A stretch of DNA of 64,000 nt from Typhlomys cinereus (lineage: Eukaryota; Chordata; Mammalia; Rodentia; Platacanthomyidae): the NCBI GenBank assembly GCA_023101885.1, contig JALPQD010000206.1, positions 2,824,954 through 2,888,953 of the forward strand, written 5' to 3'. Under the pieces are notes generated by a model. That model ran no database searches. It saw only the letters and a program-made list of their open reading frames with translations, and had not been told where the DNA came from. A program made the position numbers and the translations under genes. Of this stretch, positions 36,057-48,130 are shown in pieces. How positions within the stretch are numbered: the stretch's first letter is position 1; every line of letters begins with the position of its first letter.

Positions 36057-37138
36057 TACCAATCCTACCCAGCCCACCTAGAGACAGTAATTGCAAGGAT
36101 TATGAACAGGAGGGATGGGGTAGGAGGGCCACACCAGAAACCAGGAGAGAAGGGACCGTGTTACAGCAGGGAAAATAGGCCTCTGTCAAGGACTAAAATA
36201 AGTAATGAGACATCTGATTAAGTTCACAGACTTTTGTTCCTGATCATTTACTACTGAGGGGGTGTGATCTCACCAGAAGAGGAGGGCATATAGTCTGGCA
36301 GATACAAAGTAACCATTTTGCAAATGGGTGATAGACCCTTCCCTCAGTGTGGTTTCCCACTTTTATTACATCTACCTTTGAATGTGCTTTTATCACAAGA
36401 CTCTTGTTTAACAGCTTTTTGTCTCTGACCAGGGGGTAACATACAATGCCCAGCAGGATGGAGTGAAGGGCATTGCAGGAGCAGCAAAACTGCAAAAGAA
36501 AATCAACAAACCACAATCCAGAACTTCAGAGACTCTATATCAACCACCTAGAACTAGGCCAGCTTAATCTCTCCCCATCTTGAAGCTCAGGGAAATTTGC
36601 GGAAGAGGGGGCGGTAAGAGTGTAAGAGCAAAAGGATGGGAGGAGCAATGATATGTAAGATACTCCATACTAGTTAGGGCTGAAGCAATCATAATTGGAC
36701 TTTGCATGCCCTGCACATTTTCCAACACACTGTTGACCTCACAAAGTCTAGCATCTGCTGAAGGCACCAAGATCTTTGGAGGCAAAGGATTGGCAGCCAC
36801 AGCAGTGTTCCTATACCTAAGGGGAACACGGGAAAGGGTTCAGGGAAAGGCCACTGGGTCCTTGTACGTCATCGTAGAGGAGGGCCTAGAGGAAAATCAG
36901 ACATGCACAAGAAAGGACTCTCTGGGAATTGGGGCGGGAGGCACTGGGGGATGGGGAGGGATGGGGGTGGGGAGGGGGAGCAGGGGGTATGGGGGGAGGA
37001 GGAGGGAGTGAGGGAACTGGTGTACCTAATAAGTTTGTATGAGCTGAAATAATAATAAAAATGTATTAATAATAAAAAAAAAGTCTCAGGACATTCAAAA
37101 ACAAACAAACAAACAAAAAAAAACAATACAGATATACC

Positions 37139-37837
37139 GCCATTGTGAAGGTGTGAATGACTCTAAAGGAAGATGCAACAACTGTATTGTTCAAAGAGAA
37201 AATACAACATTCTGTGGGGAATGAACTTGGTCTTTATTGAGAAGTTTCATTTGAAGATAATGAGTAGACTACATGAAAGTGCTAAATAAATGCATATTCA
37301 TTTCTGTCTCAGACTATGAGTAAATTTCAGGGATTGGTCTCAGTTAAATAAAAAGGTTAAAATTACAATTTCTTCTTTAAAGACAGTAAGGATTTCAATA
37401 TGTAAACGTATTCAACACAACCATTATAACTATGTACCTGTATTAAAACATAACATGTCTAAGTAGACTCACAATTAGATAAAAATTAGCAATGTATATA
37501 TAAAATCCAAATGACATATACAAAACATATAAACAAGTTCTGAATTATTTAAAATAGACATGTATTTAAATGAAAATGTAGCTGACATGAGAGGACATAA
37601 ATGGTATGTGATTTCATTATCACATTCATATTGAAAGATGGATGAATAAATTAATACAGTTTCACATGAATAAGACTATCAGGATAAGTAAAAATATTTG
37701 GTAGATGGAGGAGACCAGGGATTTCTAACACAAAGGGAAACTCTTTAGATATACTAAACATTATGGAGCCACTCTTTTAAAATCAGTTATCACCTACCAA
37801 GAGCCTTTTATGTTCTTCAGCAGGTAAAGTAAATATT
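37139..37837. other. No gene recognised
   Basis: AT-rich intergenic sequence with no recognisable feature. Confidence 0.4.
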
Positions 37838-37850
37838 TGATTTCACTTTT

Positions 37851-38370
37851 ATTTATTTTTTATTTATTTATTTTTCTGCTCATACAAACATAATAGGTGC
37901 CCCTGTCCCCTCCTTCCCTCCACCCCTCCCTGGACCTCCCTGCTGCCTCCTCCCTTTTCCCCTTCCTTTTCCCCCTCCCTCCCTTTCTCCCAGTGCCCCC
38001 TCCCCCCATCTGTGAAGCATCCTTTAATGTGTACGTCAAACTTTCCTCTGGGTCATCCTCTCTGATGAGGTGTAAGGACTCAGTGGCATTTCCTAGAACT
38101 CTTTCTTGTGTTCCTCCTAAGTATAGGAACACTATTGTGACTGTTAATCCCTTGCTTCTAAAGATCCATGCTAGACTTTGAGGGGTCAATGATATGTTAG
38201 TCATTGCGCAGATCATGCAGAGTCCTATTATAATTCCTTTGGTCCTAACTTGTGTGGAGTATCTTGCAAATCATGACTGCTCCCATCTTTGTGCTCCTAC
38301 AATCTTACCACCCCCTCTTCCGCAAATTTCCATGAGCTTCATGATGGGGAGAGATTAGGCAGGCCTGTGG
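37851..38370 (-). mobile_element. L1 3' UTR insertion, minus strand, with TSD
   Basis: T-rich tail, CTCATACAAACATAATAGG, C-rich tract and UTR to the GGGGAGAGATTAGGC segment. The flanks share GATTTCACTTTTA and GATCTCACTTTTA (37838-37850 and 38371-38383). Confidence 0.85.
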
Positions 38371-38383
38371 ATCTCACTTTTAA

Positions 38384-40331
38384 GCATAATAAAACATAGA
38401 AAAAATTCATTAATTTTGGATGTACTTGGAACTTTAAATAATTCCTTGGATATATTTTCCAACACAGCATCTATAATAAATAATTACTTGGAGGACAGAC
38501 TATCTTGCAAGCATGTATGTTAAGATGTAGAATTTATTTACTAAGTTTGAATATCATAACTGAAGAAATTGCACTTATTTAGCAAATTGTATAGATTTAT
38601 TTGTCTTATTGGTCAATATCCATTACTTAATTTGAAAAACATTTGACTTTTCAGTGAGAAAACTTGGTCAAGTACTGAGAATCAAATATTGGCTGCTTCA
38701 ATGTTCACTTCAATGAATAAAATACATAATTATATTCCAATTGGATCCTGTCATTTTATCTGATTTACAAAGAAAAATGTAATTTTAACTTCCACACAAA
38801 TAAGTCAGAAAAATTCCTCTTCTTGTTCTTCTGGTTCCTAAATACTTAAAAATTTGCCTTTTCTTACCCAACACAATAACATCTCAGTAATAACAAAGAA
38901 AGCGGGCATATATTTATAGCCACCAATCAGTCCATTAGAGAAATTTACTCTGGTGAAAAGCAAACTTCAACTGTCAGGGTACCTGTGTGAAAAAGAACCT
39001 CTGGTTCCTGTCCCTCATATTATGTCTGATTTGACACTTGTATTTTCTAAAAGACAAATAGAGATTATGAGATCTACTTCTAAATTAGGGGAGAAAATAT
39101 TAAACTCAGTATGAAGCTCAATGCTCTCAAGTCCAGTAGACATTTTCCTAATGATCCTACTGAAAATTAAGTATTTATTTTTGAGCATGTGAAGAGACTA
39201 ACTTTTGTATGTGAATGACCAGCACCTTCACTGTTCAATCTGAAGAATTATGGATCTGAAATGATACAATGGTCAATGGGGAGAGGAAAGGAAGCTATTT
39301 ACCCAATAGTATACCCACTAGTACATCATTCTTGCTGTAGCAGGTACTCGAATACATGCCACTGACACCAACCCAGATGAAACTTATAGACCTAGACCAC
39401 ACACACAAAAGGACATTAGGGCTGAGGGAGACTGGTGAGAAAAAAGGTTTGTAGTGGCAAATGGTTGGGATTTTGGGGGGGAAGAAGAGGTAAAAAATGA
39501 CACAAATTCATGTTCTAGCATGAAATTCTAAAATAACATTAATTAGTTAAAATTGTAGGTAAATATTAGATATGTTTAATTCTTATTTTGTCTATGACAT
39601 GTAGTCTATTAGGATCAGGGTTAATTAAATGCTTTCTGGTCCCCGAATGTTCATCCCTTTGTTAAGAATATAACTAAGTCTGGTTGAAAAACTATCAGGC
39701 TGAACATTGAGATATGATACTTTCTTGAACATGAATCATGTCAGACATATTGCATTGAGTAAAAACTACAAGAAACATAATAGGCCACACAAGTAAAAAG
39801 ACTTAAAAATAGGGGGAGTCAGGCAGGGGAGATGAAGAGTTGTCAGGGGAAAGGAATGGGATGGGACTGAGAGTTAAGAGCTAAAAATATCATAAATTCA
39901 CTATATTAATTTATTTAACACTAAAATATGGAAAAATTGTCAGGTGGAGATTATTCCATAGAATAAATAAAGCTTTCCTTAGGTGTCATCATTGTCCTGT
40001 GCACCTTACTGTTCCAACATTCCTCAGAGAGTTTACCAAAGAAAATTTAAAACAAACAGAATCTCTGCTAAAAGCTGTACTTCTTTGTATCAGAAAGGAA
40101 GAACCCGTTCTCAGAGAATTGACATATTAACCGTAATGTAGATAAATAAATCAGTGAGGATTCAAACCAAGTTAAAGTATAAATAGTTATCATACTATTT
40201 GTTTGTTTTGGAAAAATGAGGGAGAACATCAATCATTTTGGAAAAAATGAGTAAAAACATCAATCATTTTGGATTTTAGGAGTGTATTATCTTTGAATTT
40301 CTCTAAAAATACATGCATGGCAAAGGGCACA
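38384..40331. other. Intergenic; possible old L1 3' sequence, short tandem duplication
   Basis: No gene seen. About 39230-39510 has the look of an old L1 3' UTR (low confidence). At about 40209-40275 a unit of about 33 bp, containing ACATCAATCATTTTGGA, occurs twice in tandem. Confidence 0.35.
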
Positions 40332-41741
40332 TCAAAGGACACAGGCTAGTTTACCAAGGAGTTTCCTCAAAGCTTCCTTCATGTCCTTGTTTCTCAAGCT
40401 ATAAATAAACAGGTTGAGCATCTGAGGGACCACAGTGTACATCATTGAAGCTACAGCTGTCTTCCTTGTAGAGTCAGTCACTGCGGAGGTGATGTACATC
40501 CCAAAACCTGTCCCATAGAACAAGGACACAATAGACAGATGAGATGCACAGGTGGAAAGTGCTTTCTGCTTTCCTCCTGAGGATGGCATTCTGAAAATTG
40601 AGGACAATATGTAGATATATGAAAAGATTATTCCGCAGAAAGGACTACCTCCAAATATAGAAGGTGCAAGAGATATCACAAGGTTATTAATGAAAGTATC
40701 AGAGCAGGCAAGTTTCTTAAGCTGAGCCAGCTCACAGAAGAAGTGGGAGATACCCAGGTCTGTGCAGAATGACAGCCGCCATAAGACCATGCAGCAAGTC
40801 AATTGCAATGTTTAATAACAGGGAAATTTGCGGAAGAGGGGGAGGTAAGAGTGTAAGAGCAAAAGGATGGGAGGACCAATGATATGTAAGATACTCCATA
40901 CAAGTTAGGGCTGAAGCAATCATAATTGGACTTTACATGCCCTGCGCATTGTCCAACACACTATTGACCCCACAAAGTCTAGCATCTGCTAAAGGCACCA
41001 AGATCTTTGGAGGCAAGGGATTGGCAGCCACAGCAGTGTTCCTATACCTAAGGGGAACACGGGAAAGGGTTCAGGGAAAGGCCACTGGGTCCTTGTACGT
41101 CATCGGAGAGGAGGGCCCAGAGGAAAATCAGGCATGCACAAGAAAGGACTCTCTGGGAATTGGGGCGGGAGGCACTGGGGGATGGGAAGGGAGGGGGGTA
41201 GGGAGGAGGAGCAGGAAGTACGGGGGGAACTGGTGTACCCATTAAGTTTGTATGAGCTGAAATAATAATAAAAAATGTATTAATAATAAAAAAACACAGA
41301 AAGTAGAATAAGGAAGATGCAATACTGAGGGTTCATGATGAAACTGTACCACAGGGGTTTACAAATAGCCACATAACGGTCATAAGCCATTACTGTCAGG
41401 AGAAAATTCTCCATGCAACTTAAAATTAAGACAAAGCAGAGCTGAGAGATACATTCCACATAACTGATGCTCTGATCCTGTTTGTGGATGTTCACCAGCA
41501 TCTTGGGGATAGTGTCTGTGCTTAAACAGACATCGTTAATGTACAGACTAGAGAGAGAAAAATACATTGGGGTGTGGAGGTGGGAGTCACAGAGAATGGC
41601 CAGGATGATGAGCAGGTTTCCCAGGATGGTGATTAGGTAGATGGACAGAAACATACTGAAGATAAGAGGCTGGAGTTCTGGATCATCTGTCAGTCCAAGA
41701 AGATGAAATTCTAAAATTTCTGTTTGGCTTTTCAGTTCCAT
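40332..41741 (-). pseudogene. Olfactory receptor gene split by a young L1 insertion
   Basis: Minus-strand OR of the family 7 type in two halves. The 5' half (41741 to about 41295) starts MELKSQTEILEFHLLGL with the ATG at 41741-41739. It runs through TM1 (LGNLLIILAI), LHTPMYFSLSSL and [13 protein letters not shown] with an intact DRY motif, to early TM4. The 3' half (about 40821-40332) resumes in TM4 and continues through [47 protein letters not shown] and [12 protein letters not shown] to its stop. Between them lies an L1 (40822-41294). A small deletion with frameshift near 40780 is a second lesion. Otherwise the coding sequence is well preserved, so the loss is recent. Confidence 0.93.
40822..41294 (+). 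mobile_element. Young 5'-truncated L1 inside an OR gene
   Basis: Only the last ~470 bp of the L1 3' UTR, with G-rich tract and A-rich tail. It is nearly identical to 36586-37075 of the large L1, which marks a recent insertion. A short duplication (AACAG-like at 40817-40821 and near 41294-41300) is possible but not clear. Confidence 0.9.
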
Positions 41742-41829
41742 ATTGTTGATGCAAGCTGAAATTATATTAACAAATTGACAATTAAATACAAAGAAAGCAA
41801 TATCAGCCTCCACTGAGAAGATAGTAGAA

Positions 41830-42710
41830 CTGTTCCTGTGGATTCATAAAGCATACTGGTAGACTTCTAAACTTGAGAAAACTAATTTCTGATTTTTAAT
41901 CTATCTACTGTGTAGTAAATGATCCTCATTGTTCATATTCTTTCAAACCTGCTTTACAACATTTTTGTGCAAAATATAGTAAATATCATGTTTCCTAAAA
42001 GTAATGATCTTGGAAAAGGAGCAGATTTTGCTTTGAGGGAAATAGGAGCTGTCTTTTATAAAGGAAGAGACTAGAAGAATGAGACCTGTGAAATTACTGG
42101 AGAAAGCAGACACAATAAGGTGCTGATATAATGTGGCAGGTAGAATGAAGAGGAAATCACTTGTCCTTACAATCCTTCCTTTATTTTTTTTAAAACATGT
42201 CACTGCTCCAAGGATGAAGTTAAGCAATATATAACCTTAGTTGGAAAAGCTCACCTGAATATTGAAGATTGAATTTCTGTATTTAGGATCTGTGCATGGG
42301 CTGATGAGTTCTTGGACTTTTGATAGTAACAGCTCATCTCTAAGATCACAGGAGGCAGAACTGCCAACTGAGTGGTCCAGTGTGTTTAAACGAAGTCACA
42401 GGCTTGTGCGGACATTCTCTGGGGACCAAATACCAAAGCTCCTCATTAGACCAATTAGTGTTTTCACTCTATTTTCTTTTCCCACATGACTCAATACTGT
42501 GAGTTAAAGAATTTGAGATAGCAGATTCTCTTACTCCAAAAGTCAATTTACTGCAAGTCATGATTTCCATTTTGGTCCATCTTTATTTTGGAAACTTGCC
42601 TTCAAAAGAAACATCAATTTTCCCATCAAATTCCACTGTCCTTTTTTTCTGTTTTAAAGTTATGTTGAGGCAATGATTTATTAGCATGATTATATTCTTT
42701 ACAACTATTA
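41830..42710. other. OR 5' flank; no gene recognised
   Basis: Sequence upstream of the split OR. A non-coding exon and promoter would be expected here or further upstream, but no clear signal was identified. Confidence 0.35.
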
Positions 42711-42890
42711 CTGAAAGCTGGGGGATGGCTCAGTGACTAAAGCCCTTGATTGGCAAACAAAGGGTTTGAGTTTGGATTCCCACCTCCAATTCTGCTCAAT
42801 CTTTTGGTGTGGTCTTTGGATCTGAATTCACATTTTTCTGCTTGCAAAGAAAAGTATAACCCCTGAGACATCTTTCCTATCTTAAATTTT
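42711..42890 (+). repeat. Old SINE fragments, possibly two facing
   Basis: A plus-strand head (GGGGGATGGCTCAGTGACTAA, GGGTTTGAGTTTGGATTCCC) is followed near 42850-42875 by what looks like the reverse complement of another head (acccctgagacatctttcc). Confidence 0.5.
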
Positions 42891-43439
42891 AAAATAAAGT
42901 ACAATAATTATATTAAAGTAATACATGGGTCATTTATGAAGACAACTTGAAGTACATGGAAGGAGATGAGAGAGCAGTATGAGCAGAAAGGGATATGTAA
43001 AATGACTAAGATACCATTGGTGCATGCATGCAGCTTTTTCTCAGTGACGTCATGGTGTGCATAATTAATAAGCAGTAATAATTGTGGTGGTAAATAAATA
43101 TACTGAAGAATGTTTATTAATAGTGAAAGTGGAATTTAAAATAAATATTATTGAAGTGCAAATATTTGTTAATTTTCTGATATAGTATTGTTATTTGTGG
43201 TAATATCAACATTTTGGGTTTTGATTTTCTTAATTTGTTCACTGTTTTCCTTTGGATTAGTTTTTCTATGAGTTAGTCATATTAATTATCCATTCAAACA
43301 ATGAAAATTTTTGTTCATCATACCTTTGAGCCATCTATGTTTCTTTTCATTAATTTAATCTCTGATTACATTAGTTACCTCCACTGAATTTATGATTTTT
43401 ATTAATATTTCTGCATTTAATATTTTATTAATTTATTAA

Positions 43440-43640
43440 GGGATAAAGTATGCACATGAGAAAGAGGGAAACAGATTCAGAAAAGCTGCACATATGGCAT
43501 GATGCACTGAGAAGTTTAAAGAATAACTTTCAGATGTCAATTCTTTTCTTCAAACATGTGGGTTTCTGGGGATTGAAATTGGGTGCCAGGTTTGTTAACA
43601 GATGCCTTTTTTGGCAGAACTATCTCCAATGTTGTATAAG
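43440..43640 (-). repeat. Old SINE-like repeat, reverse
   Basis: CATGTGGGTTTCTGGGGATTG, then 'ggtttgttaacagatgcc', ending 'gaactatctcc'. Resembles the degraded reverse SINEs at 12722, 46950, 56095 and 63255. Confidence 0.4.
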
Positions 43641-43734
43641 ATTACTTTATTATTCTTATTATTACTATTATTATTTCTTTTACTAAGATCTTGAGACATT
43701 TCTTGAGTTTTCTGGACAAAGATGTCGCTTTTTT

Positions 43735-43975
43735 GGGACTGGAGGTATTGCTCAATGGTTAAAGTCTTTGCTGCATCAGTAAAAGGACCTAAGTTCAGAT
43801 CCCCAGATCCCATATAAACATCATCATGCAGGCATGGCTTCAGTCTACAATTCTGACCCTGGAAGATAGAGCCTGGGAAACCCCAGAGCAAAGCAATAAG
43901 GTGGAAGGAAAATCCAATATGAAATCTTGTCTTCTTTGGGCCCCAGAAGGCACACAGACTGAAGTGCACTTTTAT

Positions 43976-44022
<47 letters not shown>

Positions 44023-44036
44023 AACACACACACAAA
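43735..44036 (+). mobile_element. Old B2-like SINE ending in (CA)n
   Basis: GGGACTGGAGGTATTGCTCAA head, GTTCAGATCCCCAGATCCC middle and GGAAACCCCAGAGCAAAGCA body, followed by a (CA)n run at 43976-44036. Confidence 0.8.
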
Positions 44037-44039
44037 GAA

Positions 44040-45600
44040 TCATATCTTTATTCAGTTAATTTATGTACTTATAAGGATAAATTTTCTGTTTGAAAGAATT
44101 TCAGTGCATATCATGGATTTTTCAACATTGAGTTTCAATTATCATTTGAACCCAGGAGTACTTATCATCCTAACTAATAAATTCAGTATCCCACACTTCA
44201 TTGAAACATATATTGTAAAGTGTTCATTTGCTGTATATTTCCCACATTTCTTCTTTGAAGTCTGATTTTTCCCATTATTACTTAAAAATAATAAAATTAG
44301 GCATTTTGAATTATATAGATAACTTAGGTGCTAAAATATAGTCTTTTGTTTCACTTATGAGCCAAAACTAATTTGGAGAAAGTACTATGAACTACACAAA
44401 AATATGTATATTATGCATGTTGGAAGAGATGTTTTGTAACTACTCCCTAAGTCCATTTAATTGGTTGTGCTACTTCGCTCTGAAAATGTCTACCACGAAA
44501 GTCAAACACCATTTTTATTAGGTATCATGGTTTGTAGCTCGTGTTTGAACTTATATATAAGAGGATATAATTTCAAATATTTCCTATTCAGCAGAATGTT
44601 ATCTATATGCTTTGTCATATACAGCCTTTGTCATTTTTGATATGATTTTTAGAGTCTGAATTTGTTCATGGCTTTGACCAAATATCATTCAATTTTATAA
44701 TATAAATATATACAATCTTTCTGTCAATCATAATGGAAGAGAACAGATACCAAAAATATTTTTGTCCTATTTGAATTTTTTATGCAGCATGTATTTGAAA
44801 CTATAGTATATAACATACATGAGTTGAATAAATGTTCTAGAAGATAAGTACAGTATTAGAAAGTATCTCTTCTTCTCATATATGAAGCCCATATTTATCA
44901 GACTTTCATATTTATTTAAAACAGTAGCACACTTGTCTACATAAATTATAAACCTTGTATTTTGGGAACTTGATTGTATGGCTCTATTTTTATATTGTTA
45001 AGATAGAGCTAAATAAAGTCCATTCTTTAATACTATAACCAATGGAAATGTTGGTTTCTGAAAAAAAATTAGTGATTGGGAATATGTCTTACCCATGTCA
45101 AACACATGTATTAGTGCAACACCCAAAGTAGTTTCTTTTCATTGCTAAGGTTTCTTTCTTAAGAATTTGTTCTGCCCTGTTAACTCATAAAATCCATCAA
45201 AAAATTCATTGATGGAGTCTTTTATTTTGAAACCCCATGCATATAGGGGGAGCAAACAATCAACATGAGATTGTCAGGCAGCAGTCTTGTCCAGATGAAT
45301 GCACAGAACACCTTACTCTAGTGTCACAAACCATCCTTTATTTCCAAGCAGGAGTGTTCCCTGATTTCTATTTTCCCAGCAGACAGAAGTCAGGAAGGAG
45401 CCATTGTCATTCCTTCACGTGGTCACTCAGGCGATCTGAAACTCCAGACTTGTCTTTCTCCACTAAACCTGAGTCCTTTGTGTGTAGCTATGAGATATGG
45501 ATATAAGGCAGATGAGCTTTCTTATTATTATGCACTAATATCTAAACAGCTTTCTTATACAAATATCCTATACTGAATTAAAATATTCTCAAAAGCAATT
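44040..45600. other. No gene recognised
   Basis: AT-rich intergenic DNA with no recognisable feature. Confidence 0.4.
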
Positions 45601-46140
45601 TGCTTCATTTTTTATATTTCTACTGTTTTCTTTTACACAGTCATACATAGACACAATGAATTTATGTCATTTTTACCTATAACTACCCTCACTATCCTCT
45701 CTTTTCCTACTGTACACTTTGTTCTTTCTGACCAGCTTTCTTCCTACTTTCATGTCTTTCTGCATGTCTGGATTACTGACTTTCATGCTTGTGATAACAA
45801 GTACCTGAGTACTTGCTCAGGCATAAGTAATATAATAGTGAGCATAACAATGACGAAAATAGTTCCCCTTCTGCCACTATTAATTTTCAATAGTTTCTCA
45901 TGGTCTCTTTAAGACCTTAATTCCATGGTGAATAGGTGATAGGCCAAATCTTGTGCAGGTCTTGTGGAAGTAGACATCACTGCATTGAGTTTATGGATGT
46001 AGCGACTCTGCCATGTTTAAGGGATGCAATCCGTTGGTCCCCTTTTCCATCTTGGGTTCCTACATTCTTACCTTCTTGTCTTCTGCAAGGTTTCTTGAGC
46101 CTTAGGATAAGGTTGATTTAAATGTTCTACTTAGGCCCAA
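45600..46140 (-). repeat. Ancient L1 3' UTR, minus strand
   Basis: Pyrimidine-rich start and segments such as TCATGTCTTTCTGCATGTCTG, 'ccttttccatcttgggttcctac' and 'ttcttgagccttagg' resemble reverse complements of old rodent L1 3' UTR. Strongly diverged. Confidence 0.5.
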
Positions 46141-46949
46141 ATAATTAGTATCGAAGCTTAGTGTTATTAGATATTATAATGTCTTCAGTGACAAAGGTCA
46201 AACACTTCTAAATCTCAAACCACTAAGACAATCTGCAATGCTATATTTTAGATATAAGTCAGAGTATGTTGGACAGTATTATATAGAAGCAATCCGCTTG
46301 ATTCCCAAAGTCACTCTTGATCCTCCACAGGGACACACACTGCCATCTGATAAACACACACACACACACATACAAACTCAAAATATAAAAAAAAACTTAT
46401 TTAATTGATTCTTTTTATTTCTTTTTGTTTCTTTTTCAATTTTTTCTCCTTAATCCTTGTATTTCTCATTGTCTTTTACTTTTGGGATTGGCTTGAGGTG
46501 TTTTTATAATTTATTAAGGTACATTATCAGGTTGTTTAAATTTGTAATATCTCTGGTCTTTTAATAAGGGCAGTTAGAGCTATGAAAATTCCTCTAAAAC
46601 TACTTTCACAAGTATTCCATAGATTTTTGTATGTTTTTTCCAATTATCATCTGAATTCTAGCAATGCTTATATCTCATTTATTTCTTTAATGATGCAATC
46701 ATTCAGTACTGTTCCACTTAATATTCATGAGTTTGCATTTTTCTGTAGTTTCTCATGATGTTGATTTCATTAAGGGGATTCCTCAAACAATTTTCATTGA
46801 AGCAACCATTAATTTTATACTACTTTTTCCACTTTCATTTGATATTTGTGTGCATGTGTATATACATGATCACATGTATATGCATATGTGGACATATGTG
46901 TGTATAGATGTGCATGTATGTGTGTCTTCATGCAAGTAATGGCCTGTGG

Positions 46950-47215
46950 TAATATTGAGAATCACACTGGGTCACCCGTCAACCTCATTTCCATTAATAC
47001 TGGGTCTTTAATCAATACCAGAACTTTCTGATATTTTAGGTGTTCAGCATGCTCTGGAGATCCTTGTCTCTGTCTTCTGAGGTTAGAATCAGAGGTGGGT
47101 GCTTTACCTGCCAAGTTCTTTACATGGGAACTAGAGATAGAAATTCTGGACCTTTTCTTTGTGTTGTCAGAGGTTTAACTACTGAACTATAGCTTTAGCT
47201 CCAAGAGCCATTTAA
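46950..47215 (-). repeat. Old SINE-like repeat, reverse
   Basis: Degraded sequence with a 'tttaactactgaactatagctttagctcc' end, like the reverse complement of a SINE head. Confidence 0.35.
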
Positions 47216-47261
47216 AAAAGCAGTCTCACCAATGGTATAAACCCATAGAGTTGAATTTAGC

Positions 47262-47263
<2 letters not shown>

Positions 47264-47313
<50 letters not shown>
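47264..47313. repeat. (GT)n microsatellite
   Basis: About 25 uninterrupted GT units. Confidence 0.95.
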
Positions 47314-47315
<2 letters not shown>

Positions 47316-48130
47316 ATACAGTTCACATTGACATTTACCAGAATAAAAAACACAAAAACACTAAACACTAATCAATGGGTGCATAAAACATGAACGAAAC
47401 TAGAACACATTATTTTCAACGAAAACAGTTAAGTACAGAGTACAAATTATCACATTATCACATATATGGGTAAAATAAAATCTATTTCCTAACAGCAGAG
47501 AATGCAATACTGGTTATGATAGACTTGGATAGATGTGGGTAGCGATGAACATATTTAGATTAAGAAATAAATGCTTAACTTAAATAGGAACAAGTTTTAG
47601 TGAGCTATAAAGCATGAATATAACATTGGTTGACAACAATGAATGGAAGAATTCCAAATGAGATATTTTAATATAACCAATAAAAACTAGTGGCAAATTT
47701 TAGAAGTGATAGATTGTTCAATTACCCTAATGTGATCATGGCACATTCCTACATGTATGGAAATATTTTATTTAATTCCATAAATACACATAATTCTTTT
47801 CATAGAAATAAATATCTCTATCTCTTATTACATGTGTACGCACACAAATATGAGTCATAGTTTGATGTAATACACACACAAATGCACAAACACAAACACA
47901 TACAAATACAATCACAAATGCTTTGGCTTTGATTTTGAGATATGAGTACAGAAAGTATGACTAGAGAGTTGAGTCCATCTATCTGACATCCTACACCTAG
48001 ACACATTCTAAACCAATGTAAGGTAATAAACACAAGACGAACGTATTTGAGAAGGGTTAATGAACAAAAATCTAGATTTAGATTCCCCAATATGACTAAA
48101 CTAGAAATCCATGTAAAAAGAACTGGCACA

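Larger units (their letters stand above)
30949..37122 (+). mobile_element. Near full-length L1 retrotransposon (defective)
   Basis: A 6.2-kb L1 with a short GC-rich 5' part (30949-31110), ORF1, ORF2, a roughly 1-kb 3' UTR with a G-rich tract (about 36920-37015), a poly(A)-like tail and a second A-rich tail. It is flanked by 16-bp duplications, ACAATACAGATGTACC at 30933-30948 and ACAATACAGATATACC at 37123-37138 (one mismatch). The 5' UTR is much shorter than that of active rodent L1s, so the promoter is probably truncated. ORF2 carries many stops, so the copy cannot move on its own. Its 3' UTR is nearly identical to that of the L1 at 40822, so the subfamily was active fairly recently. Confidence 0.95.
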
